Positions 1 to 6,674 of a DNA stretch of 7,816 bases are shown here, in pieces. This stretch comes from Actinomycetota bacterium. Its GTDB lineage: Bacteria > Actinomycetota > Acidimicrobiia > Acidimicrobiales > JACDEA01. Where the stretch lies: positions 1 to 7,816 of the forward strand of contig JACDEA010000086.1 in assembly GCA_013816725.1 (NCBI GenBank). Direction: 5' to 3'. The position numbers and the translations under genes are program-made. The notes below the pieces were generated by a model. The model made no database searches. It had not been told where the DNA came from and saw nothing but the letters and a program-made list of their open reading frames with translations. Each line of letters opens with the position of its first letter. Within the stretch, counting starts at the first letter, position 1.

Positions 1-1
1 G

Positions 2-256
2 CACGCGCTGGCCTGCGATCAATGCAAGCAGAACGAGTGTCGCCCCGGCGACGACGTGTTCGTGCCGAAGGCACTGGCATTCGTCCGCGCCCATCCCAAC
101 CCCGACGTGCGAGCGGGCGCCGTCGACGCGCTGGGCCGAGTCGTCGACCGACGGCCCGACGTGGCCGACGCCTTGATCGCCGCCGGCAAGAGCGATCCCA
201 ACGCCGGCGTCCGCAACATGGCGCGCCAACGCACGCGCCATCTCCCGATGCGATGA
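2..256 (+). CDS. HEAT-repeat protein, C-terminal fragment (5' end outside window)
   Basis: The frame is open from the left edge and gives 84 residues before a TGA, so this is the 3' end of a longer gene. The visible part begins with a cysteine cluster (Cys5, Cys8 and Cys13 of the fragment; C-x2-C-x4-C). Two helical-repeat units follow, with the D-P-x-V-R style signature of HEAT/PBS-lyase-like repeats: NPDVRAGAVDALGRV at residues 33-47 and DPNAGVRNMAR at 65-75. Such repeats form alpha-solenoid scaffolds for protein-protein contacts, and no catalytic residue is visible. A GTG at 56 could give a 66-residue ORF, but coding character continues upstream of it to the window edge, so I read it as internal. 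The gene is convergent with the flavoprotein gene, with only 7 bases between the stop codons. The fold call is fairly sure; the function is unknown. Confidence 0.72.
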   Translation, partial: HALACDQCKQNECRPGDDVFVPKALAFVRAHPNPDVRAGAVDALGRVVDRRPDVADALIAAGKSDPNAGVRNMARQRTRHLPMR

Positions 257-263
257 CCCGCGG

Positions 264-2021
264 TTATTCGAGGAGGCGGTCGGCGCCGGCTTCGACCTTG
301 GGCGCCGTGCGGATGATCTCGTCGAGCTCGGGCGAGGCGCTGGGCACCGGTTCGCTCCGGATGCTGATGCCCGAGTCGCCCAACGACGTATAGAAGTTCA
401 CCTGCAGCCCGGGATCGAGGTCGGGGAAATCGGTCCGGTTGTGCGCGCCACGCGTCTCGCGTCGGGCCAGCGCGCCAACCACGGTCGCCTCGGCCGCTAG
501 CAGCCCCATGCGCAGGTCGAGCGCGTGAGCCAGATCGCTCCATCCCTCGGCTCCGGGGCGGACGTCGATGCTCGGCAGCGTTGCCCGCACGTCGCCCAGC
601 CCGGCCAGCGCGCTACGAAGGCCGGCCTCGTTTCGCGAGACGCCGCAGTGCCGCCACATGAGGTCGCGGACAGTGCGTTGCAGCGGGCGGGCCAGCTCTT
701 CGCCCGGCCCGACGAGGGCGTCGAGCTCAGCGCCGGCCTCGGCGATGACCCGGCGTGAGCGGAGGACGACCTCGTCCTCCTCGGCGAAGCGCGCAGCCGC
801 CTCACCGGCACGACGGCCGGCGATGATCGTCTCGGCCAGCGAGTTGCCGCCCAACCGGTTGGCGCCGTGCAACCCGCCGGTGACCTCGCCTGCGGCGTAC
901 AGCCCGGCGACGACGGTGGCGTGGGTCTCGGGATCGACGACGACGCCGCCCATCGAATAGTGCGCGGTGGGGGCGACCTCCATCGGGACCTTCGAGATGT
1001 CGAGCATCTCCTGCTCGATGAACTGGCGGTACATGCGCGGCAGCTTCTCGAGGATGAAGTCCTTGGACCGATGCGTGATGTCCAACAACAGAGCGCCGCG
1101 CGGCGTGCCGCGGCCTTCGGCGATCTCGGTGTACATCGCCAGCGCGACGCGGTCGCGGGTTGACAGCTCCATGCGCTCGGGGTCGTACCGCTGCATGAAG
1201 CGCTCGCCTTCGGCGTTGTAGAGGCGGCCCCCCTCGCCGCGAACCGCTTCGGTGACCAGCTGGCCCGCCACGTCCTCCGGCCACATCATCCCGGTGGGGT
1301 GGAACTGCACCAGCTCCATGTCCATCAGCTCGGCGCCCGCTTCGAGCAGGAGGCCGAACCCGTCACCGAAGTTCTCGTCACGGCGCGATGTCGTACGCCG
1401 CCACAGGCGGGTGTGACCGCCGGTACATACCAGCACGGCATCGGCGAGGAACACGGTGCGCTCGCCCGAGTGCAAGTCGAAGGCCAGCGCCCCGAAGCAG
1501 GTGCCGTCGGCAACGAGCAGTCGGGCAACGTACGTGTCCTCGATCACCGGGCGCACCCCGATCTCCTGGGCCCGCCGGTGGATCGTGCGCAGCATTGCCC
1601 TACCGGTGAAGTCGCCGGCGTAACAGGTGCGCCGGTAATAGTGCGCGCCGAAGTAGCGCTGGTCGAGCCGGCCATCGTCGGTGCGGGCGAACTCGCAGCC
1701 CCAACCGGCCAACTCCTCGATCGCGGCCGCAGCCTCGCGGGCCATAATTTCCACGACCCGAGGATGTGACAGAAAGTAGCCCTCGCGCACGGTGTCGGCG
1801 TAGTGCTGCTGCCACGAGTCCTCGGCATCGCGGGTGCCGAGCGCGCCGTTGATGCCGCCGGACGCCAGGACAGTGTGGGCGTCGAGGTGCGGACGCTTGC
1901 CGACGACGACGACGTCGCTACCCGCCTCGTGAGCGGCGATGGCCGCGCGCATTCCGGCCGCGCCCGACCCGACGACGAGCACGTTGCATACCCGCGTACT
2001 TGTCGATCCGCTGTCGGTCAT
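264..2021 (-). CDS. Succinate dehydrogenase/fumarate reductase-type flavoprotein subunit
   Basis: This is a 585-residue FAD-dependent oxidoreductase of the SdhA/FrdA/NadB superfamily, which interconverts succinate and fumarate or oxidises related substrates. The N-terminal Rossmann motif GSGAAG lies at 18-23. The A-H-T-V segment at 48-51, just before SGGIN, places His49 where SdhA/FrdA proteins carry covalently bound FAD. Active-site candidates match the family: His241 in QFHPTG, Arg261 in RGEGG, Arg289 in STRDR, His354 in PTAHYSMGG and Arg389 in GANRLGGNS. RGAHNRTDFP near 524-533 is the usual C-terminal family motif. Length is typical of the family. The ATG at 2021 sits 11 residues before the first beta strand and has only a weak G-rich upstream stretch. 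It is the last gene of the minus-strand unit, 24 bases after the ABC gene. No SdhB, SdhC or SdhD follows, so the electron partner is unknown. L-aspartate oxidase is less likely because NadB lacks the histidine. The family is certain; the physiological substrate is not. Confidence 0.88.
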   Translation of the reverse strand: MTDSGSTSTRVCNVLVVGSGAAGMRAAIAAHEAGSDVVVVGKRPHLDAHTVLASGGINGALGTRDAEDSWQQHYADTVREGYFLSHPRVVEIMAREAAAAIEELAGWGCEFARTDDGRLDQRYFGAHYYRRTCYAGDFTGRAMLRTIHRRAQEIGVRPVIEDTYVARLLVADGTCFGALAFDLHSGERTVFLADAVLVCTGGHTRLWRRTTSRRDENFGDGFGLLLEAGAELMDMELVQFHPTGMMWPEDVAGQLVTEAVRGEGGRLYNAEGERFMQRYDPERMELSTRDRVALAMYTEIAEGRGTPRGALLLDITHRSKDFILEKLPRMYRQFIEQEMLDISKVPMEVAPTAHYSMGGVVVDPETHATVVAGLYAAGEVTGGLHGANRLGGNSLAETIIAGRRAGEAAARFAEEDEVVLRSRRVIAEAGAELDALVGPGEELARPLQRTVRDLMWRHCGVSRNEAGLRSALAGLGDVRATLPSIDVRPGAEGWSDLAHALDLRMGLLAAEATVVGALARRETRGAHNRTDFPDLDPGLQVNFYTSLGDSGISIRSEPVPSASPELDEIIRTAPKVEAGADRLLE

Positions 2022-2045
2022 CGGCCCCGTCCCGTCGCCGCAGCG

Positions 2046-3863
2046 TCAGCGGTACGCCGCGGCCTGGATGCCGTAGAGCTCGGCATACTGCCCGCCCCGC
2101 GTCATCAGGTCCTCGTGGGTCCCGACCTCCACGACGCGCGCCCCGTCGAGCACCACGATCAAGTCGGCCATGCGCACGGTGGAGAATCGGTGCGACACCA
2201 GGATGGTGATGCGGCCGGCGCCTACACCGTCGGGTCCTTCGCGCCGGCGCGCCGCGGTGGCGTAGCGCTCGAACAGCGCGTGCTCGGTCTCGGCGTCGAG
2301 TGCGGCGGTCGGCTCATCGAGGACGAGCAGCAGCGGCTCGTCGCGCATGAAACCGCGAGCCAGGGCCACCTTCTGCCACTGCCCGAAACTCACCTCCACG
2401 CCCCCGGGCCACGTCGGTCCCAATTGCGTGTCCAGCCCGGCGACGAGGTGCTCGACGACGTCGTCAGCGCCGGCCCGGCCCACGGCGACGGTCACCGCGG
2501 ACACGTCGTCGAGACGGGGAACGTCGCCCACGCCCACGCTTTGGCGCGCTGCGAACTCAAAGCGGAAGAAGTCCTGGAACGCACCCGCGAGGCGCTTGCG
2601 CCATTCGGCCGCCGGCATGCGCGACAACTCGGCGCCGTCGACGAGGATCCGCCCGCTCGTTGGTTCGTACATCTTGGCCAGCAGCTTGACGAACGTCGTC
2701 TTGCCGGCACCGTTCTCCCCTACGACCGCGATTACCGCTCCGGCCGGCAGCATGACATCGACGTTCTCGAGGACCAACCGGTCGGTGCCCGGGTAGGCGA
2801 AGGACACGTGGTCGAGCGTTATGCCGTGGACGACGCGTTCGGGCACGACTCCGTCGGCGTCGGCGTCGAGCGAGGCCGAATACTCCTCGAGCCATACCAG
2901 CCGGCGCGACCCGTCCAACCAGATGCCGCGCAGGAATCCGATCTCGCCGACGGTGGCCCCGATGTACGCCGAGAGCCTCGCGCCGGCGGCCAGCACGAGG
3001 AGCACGTTGCCGGGCGACGCGTGCAGGCCGCTGGCCACGAACACGATCGCGCCGACATACGCACCGCCGAAGACCGCCCAGGCCAGCGTGTGCCAGAACG
3101 CGCTCGCCCACCGCACGCCGGCCACTTCGGCGTATGAACGCTCCCACGCCGCCCGGCGCTGGGTGACGAGCCGCGGCCCGATTCCCGTGACCCGCACTTC
3201 CTTGCCCGGCGGCGCGGTCGTCGCCGTAAGGAAGAGGTGCTTGGCCAGCCGGTCGGGCTGCGCGCCCCGCTCCTGGGCGACCCGCTCCACACCGGGCCGC
3301 CACGTCGAGGTGAGCACCGTCGGCAGCGCGAACAGCGCGAGGAGCACGAGCACCGGATGGATGGAGGCCAGCAGCGCGACGGTGACGCCGAGCCGCAGGA
3401 TCCACCCGCAGGTCGAGAACAGCGACAGGTACATGTGGTCGAGCACGAAGATCTGGTCACGCAGCACGCTGAGCCGGTCGAGGAAGTCCGGGCGTTCCTG
3501 GTGGGCGATCGTCGTCACGTTGGCCTGCAAGCGGGCGACGTGTGACTCGAGCGCGATCGTCACCTTGTCGCGGAACCGTCGCTGCACGCGCGTGCTCACG
3601 GTGCGTAGGAACCAGGTCGCGGCGGCGGAAACCGCCAACCCGACCGCGGCGATGCGGAGGAGCCCGCGGTTCGACTCGAGCAGGCCCTGGCTCAGCAGCT
3701 TGAGCCACAGGGCGAGGAGGGCGTCGGGCAGGGCCGCGACCATCGACAACGTGAACGCGGCGGCCAGCAACCAGGGCTCGGCCGAATAGCCGATCTTCAC
3801 GACGCGCCACATCGAGCGCAGCGCGGGCGGGAGATCGGTGTCGTCGGCCTCAGGCGAGAACAT
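2046..3863 (-). CDS. ABC exporter half-transporter with altered signature motif
   Basis: This 605-residue protein fuses an exporter-type membrane domain to an ATPase domain. Hydrophobic segments at about 31-55, 68-88, 145-188 (probably two), 255-280 and 284-308 make a six-helix membrane domain. KEVRVTGIGPRL (221-232) resembles the KE-x-R-x-F/G-L cytoplasmic motif of bacterial exporters in the NisT-like/COG1132 group. The ATPase domain has Walker A GENGAGKTT (382-390), Q-loop Gln430, Walker B ending in Asp516-Glu517 and switch His558. The signature reads V-S-F-G-Q (491-495) instead of L-S-G-G-Q; I read the Phe codon (TTC) directly on the minus strand. The start ATG overlaps the end of the preceding ABC gene by 14 bases and has a GGAG ribosome-binding site. 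It probably pairs with that gene product as a heterodimer in the cytoplasmic membrane. The cargo (drug, lipid or peptide) cannot be told from sequence. Confidence 0.9.
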   Translation of the reverse strand: MFSPEADDTDLPPALRSMWRVVKIGYSAEPWLLAAAFTLSMVAALPDALLALWLKLLSQGLLESNRGLLRIAAVGLAVSAAATWFLRTVSTRVQRRFRDKVTIALESHVARLQANVTTIAHQERPDFLDRLSVLRDQIFVLDHMYLSLFSTCGWILRLGVTVALLASIHPVLVLLALFALPTVLTSTWRPGVERVAQERGAQPDRLAKHLFLTATTAPPGKEVRVTGIGPRLVTQRRAAWERSYAEVAGVRWASAFWHTLAWAVFGGAYVGAIVFVASGLHASPGNVLLVLAAGARLSAYIGATVGEIGFLRGIWLDGSRRLVWLEEYSASLDADADGVVPERVVHGITLDHVSFAYPGTDRLVLENVDVMLPAGAVIAVVGENGAGKTTFVKLLAKMYEPTSGRILVDGAELSRMPAAEWRKRLAGAFQDFFRFEFAARQSVGVGDVPRLDDVSAVTVAVGRAGADDVVEHLVAGLDTQLGPTWPGGVEVSFGQWQKVALARGFMRDEPLLLVLDEPTAALDAETEHALFERYATAARRREGPDGVGAGRITILVSHRFSTVRMADLIVVLDGARVVEVGTHEDLMTRGGQYAELYGIQAAAYR

Positions 3864-3871
3864 CGAACTCC
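3850..3871 (-). promoter_or_regulatory. Overlapping stop/start with ribosome-binding site between the two ABC genes
   Basis: On the minus strand the sequence GGAG (3871 to 3868) lies four bases before the ATG of the second ABC gene (3863), inside the coding end of the first. The first gene ends with TGA at 3852-3850, so the two reading frames overlap by 14 bases. This arrangement usually reflects translational coupling and equal dosage, as expected for two halves of one transporter. The coupling is inferred; the overlap and motif are seen directly. Confidence 0.7.
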
Positions 3872-5649
3872 ACGCCCTCTTCCTCTTCGCCGGCGGCGAA
3901 CCGGGAGGCCTGCAATTCGAACATCGTCTTGTAGCGCCCGCCCAACGCCATCAACTCGTCGTGGGTGCCCAGCTCGATGACCCGTCCGTGCTCCAGCACG
4001 CAGATCCGGTCGGCGTGGCGGACCGTCGAGAACCGGTGCGAGATCAAGATGGTGGTGCAATTGCGCGTCGCCGTGAGAATGCGTTCGAAGATCTCGGCCT
4101 CACCCCGCACGTCGAGTTGCGCGGTGGGCTCATCGAGGAGGACGACGCCAGCGCCGAGCCGCACCGCGCACAGCGCCCGGGCCAGTGCGATGCGTTGCCA
4201 CTGGCCGCCGGAGAGATCGGTGCCGCCCTCGTACCCCCGCGCCAAGACAGTGTCGAGGCCGGCCAGTCCCGACGCGCCGGCGTCGGCCAAGGCGGCGAGC
4301 ACCGCGTCGTCAGGGGCGCCGGCCGGGGCCACGTTGTCGCGCAAGGACAGCTCGAAGCGGATGAAGTCCTGGAACACCGCTGTCACCCGCCGCCGCCACG
4401 ACTCCAGGTCGAGCTTGCGAATATCGATTCCGTCGACTTCGACCGCGCCCTGCTGCGGGTCGTACAGGCGGCACAGCAGCTTGGCCAGCGTCGTCTTCCC
4501 AGCGCCGTTCTGCCCGACGATGGCCAGGGACGACCCGGCCGGGATCGACAGGTCGAAACCCTCGAGGACCGGAGCCGCGCTCGACGGGTAGCCGAACGTG
4601 ACGTCGCGAAATCTGATCTCTTGCCCGGGCAGCGCGTCGGCGGGCTGACCGCCGGACACCAGCGCGCCGGCGGGCCCCATGGCCGGTTCCAAACGCAGCA
4701 CCGCGGCGACCGGCGCGGCGGCGCCGTCGAGGGCCCAGTTCAGCCCGCCGAACGCGATGAGGCTCGTGCCGATGGCGACCTGCGCGAACACGATCGTCTT
4801 GTCGAGGCTCAGGCGACCGTCGGCCGCGGCGCCGGCCAGCGACCAGAACACCGCGACGTTGGCCGCGGTCACGATCAGCACGCTCCAGACGACCGGTCGC
4901 TCGCGCAGCCGGGTGGCCTGATACTGGAGATCGAACAGCTGGCGGCGCCGCCCCAGGAAGCGTTCGATGGCCCAGTCGGCGAGACCGAACAGCCGCAGCT
5001 CCTTGGCCGCCGGCGGGTCGACGGCCAGGCGGTAGCTGTAGTCGGCGTGGCGCTGCGCCTCGCGCACCGCCTGGGTGTTGCGGTCGCGCCAGATCGCGCT
5101 CTCGCGGAGCAGCCAGTGCGTCGCGCCCCACGCGCCACCCAGCAGCAGTGGCGCCCACCACGAATACGCGAACAGCACCAGCGCCGAGCCGACGCCGCCG
5201 GCCATCTCCACGAGGCTGCCGGAGATGAAGTCCATGTTCATGTGCATAGGCGGGCCCGTCATCCCGAAATCGAACTCGCGGGCGACGGTGAGGTCATCGA
5301 TCAGCGTCTGGTCCTCGAGGTGACCCATCCCGGGCGGCCTGATGCACGCCTCGGTGAGGCGGTCGTACAGCCACGCCGCCACCCGGCTGCCGAGGTTGGC
5401 GCTGATCGCCTGGTGGATGGGGGTGAGCACCTGCAACAAGACGAACACCACGCCGACGAACGCCAGCGGCGCACCCAACCCCCGGCCGTCCTGCACCGCC
5501 CCCACGAGCGCACCCATGGCCAGCGCGAACGCGGCGGGGAGCAGGCCGCGCAGAACGAGCACGGTCCACCATGCGACGGCCAGCGGGCGATCGGCCTTCG
5601 GCAGCACGCCGAAAAACTTCCACTCGTTTCGCTCCCGGAGCCGACTCAT
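3850..5649 (-). CDS. ABC exporter half-transporter, canonical ATPase
   Basis: This is a 599-residue fused membrane/ATPase exporter subunit. Hydrophobic segments lie at about 24-52, 61-78, 145-180 and 252-308. KELRLFGLADW (216-226) is the cytoplasmic motif seen in NisT-like/COG1132 exporters. The ATPase motifs are complete: Walker A GQNGAGKTT (379-387), Gln427 in the Q-loop, LSGGQ (479-483), Walker B with Asp506-Glu507 and His538. The C-terminus is acidic (a run of Glu near 588-591). I chose the ATG at 5649 because the protein from there begins like an exporter N-terminus just before the first helix. The frame stays open far upstream (to 6213), but that part is antisense to the hemerythrin gene. 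In-frame ATGs at 5670 and 5763 are possible; they would add a Cys-rich or low-complexity extension, and none of the three has a clear Shine-Dalgarno. This is the first gene of the minus-strand unit and the likely partner of the overlapping ABC gene. Confidence 0.87.
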   Translation of the reverse strand: MSRLRERNEWKFFGVLPKADRPLAVAWWTVLVLRGLLPAAFALAMGALVGAVQDGRGLGAPLAFVGVVFVLLQVLTPIHQAISANLGSRVAAWLYDRLTEACIRPPGMGHLEDQTLIDDLTVAREFDFGMTGPPMHMNMDFISGSLVEMAGGVGSALVLFAYSWWAPLLLGGAWGATHWLLRESAIWRDRNTQAVREAQRHADYSYRLAVDPPAAKELRLFGLADWAIERFLGRRRQLFDLQYQATRLRERPVVWSVLIVTAANVAVFWSLAGAAADGRLSLDKTIVFAQVAIGTSLIAFGGLNWALDGAAAPVAAVLRLEPAMGPAGALVSGGQPADALPGQEIRFRDVTFGYPSSAAPVLEGFDLSIPAGSSLAIVGQNGAGKTTLAKLLCRLYDPQQGAVEVDGIDIRKLDLESWRRRVTAVFQDFIRFELSLRDNVAPAGAPDDAVLAALADAGASGLAGLDTVLARGYEGGTDLSGGQWQRIALARALCAVRLGAGVVLLDEPTAQLDVRGEAEIFERILTATRNCTTILISHRFSTVRHADRICVLEHGRVIELGTHDELMALGGRYKTMFELQASRFAAGEEEEGVEFDVLA

Positions 5650-5763
5650 CGCGCAGACACACTCGCACATCGCGCTCACGCCCGAAGGCCACGGACTGCG
5701 CACGCTGGCCACCGAGGACGACGACTCCGCATAGCAATGGGCTGTCGTGGGTAGCGACGGCAT
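5650..5763. promoter_or_regulatory. Divergent intergenic region between ABC unit and hemerythrin gene
   Basis: This 114-base spacer separates the minus-strand ABC start (5649) from the plus-strand hemerythrin start (5764), so it should carry the promoters of both units. I found no convincing -35/-10 pair on either strand. The best plus-strand candidate is TAGCGA at 5752-5757, six bases before the hemerythrin ATG. It lacks the conserved final T of a TANNNT hexamer. CATATG at 5761-5766 puts an ATG on each strand, but the minus-strand one would add 38 low-complexity residues to the ABC protein and is probably unused. Confidence 0.4.
5742..5760 (+). other. Short hairpin just before the hemerythrin start codon
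   Basis: CTGTCG (5742-5747) can pair with CGACGG (5755-5760) around a 7-base loop, giving six pairs including one U-G wobble in RNA. It ends three bases before the ATG at 5764 and covers the place where a ribosome-binding site would be. Short stems like this arise often by chance in GC-rich DNA, so a regulatory role is only a possibility. Confidence 0.25.
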
Positions 5764-6339
5764 ATGGACGCAATCACGTTGTTGAAGCAGGACCACAAGA
5801 CAGTCAAGGGCCTGTTCGCGCAGTTCGACAAGGCGGGCGACTCGGCCTACCAACGCAAGCGCGAGCTGGTCGACAAGATCATCGAAGAGTTGTCGATCCA
5901 CGCCGCGATCGAGGAGCAGCTGTTCTATCCGGCGGCGCGCCAAGCGGTCGAGGAAGCCGAGGACAACGTCCTCGAGAGTCTCGAGGAGCACCACGTCGTC
6001 AAGTGGATCCTGTCCGAGCTGGAGGGGATGGATCCCAAGGCCGAGCGCTTTACGGCCAAGGTCACGGTGCTGAAGGAGAACGTCCTCCACCACGCCGAGG
6101 AGGAGGAGACCGACCTGTTCCCCAAGGTGCGTGGCGCCGTGGGCCGCAAGGCGCTGCAGGAGCTGGGCGATCAGATGGAAAAGGCCAAGAAGATCGTGCC
6201 ATCCCGTCCGCACCCGAAGGCACCTGACACCCCGCCCGCCAACCTCGTCGCCGGCCCGACAGCGGGCCTGGCCGACAAGGCCCGCGCCGCGATCCGCGGC
6301 CGGGGCAAGTCCACCGGCCCAAAGAGCCGGGCCAGCTGA
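5764..6339 (+). CDS. Hemerythrin HHE-domain protein
   Basis: This 191-residue soluble protein has an N-terminal four-helix hemerythrin domain (about 1-125), the fold that carries a non-heme di-iron centre binding O2 or related small molecules. Candidate iron ligands follow the family order: His11 (Q-D-H), His46 and Glu50 (I-H-A-A-I-E), His76/His77 (E-E-H-H), His109/His110 and Glu113/Glu114 (H-H-A-E-E-E). After about residue 145 comes a Pro/Ala/Gly-rich basic tail (about 45 residues, many Lys and Arg), probably disordered; similar tails are common on actinobacterial HHE proteins. No signal peptide or membrane segment is seen, so it is probably cytoplasmic. The ATG at 5764 starts right at the first helix and has no good Shine-Dalgarno. 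It is divergent from the ABC unit and convergent with the small membrane gene. A role in oxygen, nitric-oxide or oxidative-stress handling is a family-based guess. Confidence 0.9.
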   Translation: MDAITLLKQDHKTVKGLFAQFDKAGDSAYQRKRELVDKIIEELSIHAAIEEQLFYPAARQAVEEAEDNVLESLEEHHVVKWILSELEGMDPKAERFTAKVTVLKENVLHHAEEEETDLFPKVRGAVGRKALQELGDQMEKAKKIVPSRPHPKAPDTPPANLVAGPTAGLADKARAAIRGRGKSTGPKSRAS

Positions 6340-6379
6340 CCAGGAGCCAGCTGAACAGACCTACAGCCGAACAGACCTA
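6331..6379 (+). repeat. Short direct repeats at the convergent gene junction
   Basis: GCCAGCTGA occurs at 6331-6339 and again at 6346-6354, exactly 15 bases apart. GAACAGACCTA occurs at 6353-6363 and 6369-6379, 16 bases apart. The first pair contains the hemerythrin stop TGA, so the copy puts a second TGA in the same frame at 6352-6354. The last repeat contains the stop of the small membrane gene (read on the minus strand at 6379-6377). The pattern looks like local slippage duplication in the spacer. I see no strong stem with a T-tract that would make a terminator here. Confidence 0.75.
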
Positions 6380-6607
6380 GCGGGTCACCAGGCTTGCGAG
6401 AGCCCACACCGCGGCCAGAGACCCGACGATCAACATGGTCACGGTCCGGCCGACCGGCGCCCGCGAGAGTTCGCCCTCTTTCGGTTTCGCCGGTGGCCGG
6501 ACCAGAGCCATGGCGTTGCCGACCACGAGCGCGCCGCCGAGAGCCAGAACGAGGAGGGGCAGCAGGTCGTTCCCCAGCAGAAGTTCGGCAGCCAGCAGCA
6601 CCTGCAT
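6377..6607 (-). CDS. Small two-helix membrane protein, uncharacterised
   Basis: The frame gives 76 residues from the ATG at 6607. There are two hydrophobic stretches: residues about 8-32 (rich in Leu, Val, Ala, Gly) and about 52-73. A charged linker between them contains R-P-P-A-K-P-K-E-G-E-L. I do not recognise a named family. It looks like a small inner-membrane protein with both ends on the same side. The open frame reaches 6721, but the longer versions (ATG at 6676 or 6721) would overlap the divergent VOC gene and add a non-hydrophobic segment with no coding look. The ATG at 6607 lies 7 bases after TAGCCT, a -10-like hexamer, which supports this start in a leaderless mode. It converges with the hemerythrin gene, with 37 bases between stops. 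The coding call is moderately sure; the function is unknown. Confidence 0.62.
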   Translation of the reverse strand: MQVLLAAELLLGNDLLPLLVLALGGALVVGNAMALVRPPAKPKEGELSRAPVGRTVTMLIVGSLAAVWALASLVTR

Positions 6608-6614
6608 CGACGCC

Positions 6615-6620
6615 AGGCTA
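6615..6620 (-). promoter_or_regulatory. -10-like hexamer for the small membrane gene
   Basis: On the minus strand TAGCCT fits the actinobacterial TANNNT -10 pattern. It is followed by seven bases and then the ATG at 6607, so transcription would begin at or next to the start codon. No Shine-Dalgarno precedes that ATG, which also fits a leaderless mRNA. No good -35 is visible (TTCGGC at 6644-6639 is the nearest). Confidence 0.45.
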
Positions 6621-6662
6621 AAGCGCGACCGGCGTTCTGCCGAAGAAACGGGGACGGCGTCG

Positions 6663-6668
6663 TAGCAT
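6663..6668 (+). promoter_or_regulatory. -10-like hexamer for the VOC gene
   Basis: TAGCAT fits TANNNT and ends six bases before the ATG at 6675, the spacing expected for a leaderless transcript. A GAGG at 6670-6673 is only one base from the ATG, too close to act as a normal ribosome-binding site. No recognisable -35 was found around 6640-6646. Confidence 0.5.
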
Positions 6669-6674
6669 TGAGGC

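Noticed and set aside
241..270. Possible bidirectional terminator between the HEAT and flavoprotein genes
   Set aside because: Only seven bases separate the stops, and I found no stem-loop or T-tract there.
1893..1915. Run of GAC triplets resembling a microsatellite
   Set aside because: Read on the minus strand it encodes the V-V-V-V of the second Rossmann strand in the flavoprotein, so it is explained by coding.
264..2021. L-aspartate oxidase (NadB) identity for the flavoprotein
   Set aside because: The histidine before the S-G-G-I-N motif matches the FAD-linking position of SdhA/FrdA and is absent from NadB. No nadA or nadC gene is nearby.
1803..3137. Plus-strand open frame of 444 codons
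   Set aside because: It is antisense to the flavoprotein and second ABC genes, spans their junction and shows no domain or hydrophobic pattern of its own.
3838..5754. Plus-strand open frame of 638 codons
   Set aside because: It lies opposite the canonical ABC gene, is rich in Arg, Gln, His and Gly with no recognisable domain, and is a normal by-product of GC-rich codon use on the other strand.
5650..6213. Long N-terminal extension of the first ABC gene (787 residues in total)
   Set aside because: The extension is mostly antisense to the well-supported hemerythrin gene and does not resemble any exporter N-terminal domain such as a peptidase.
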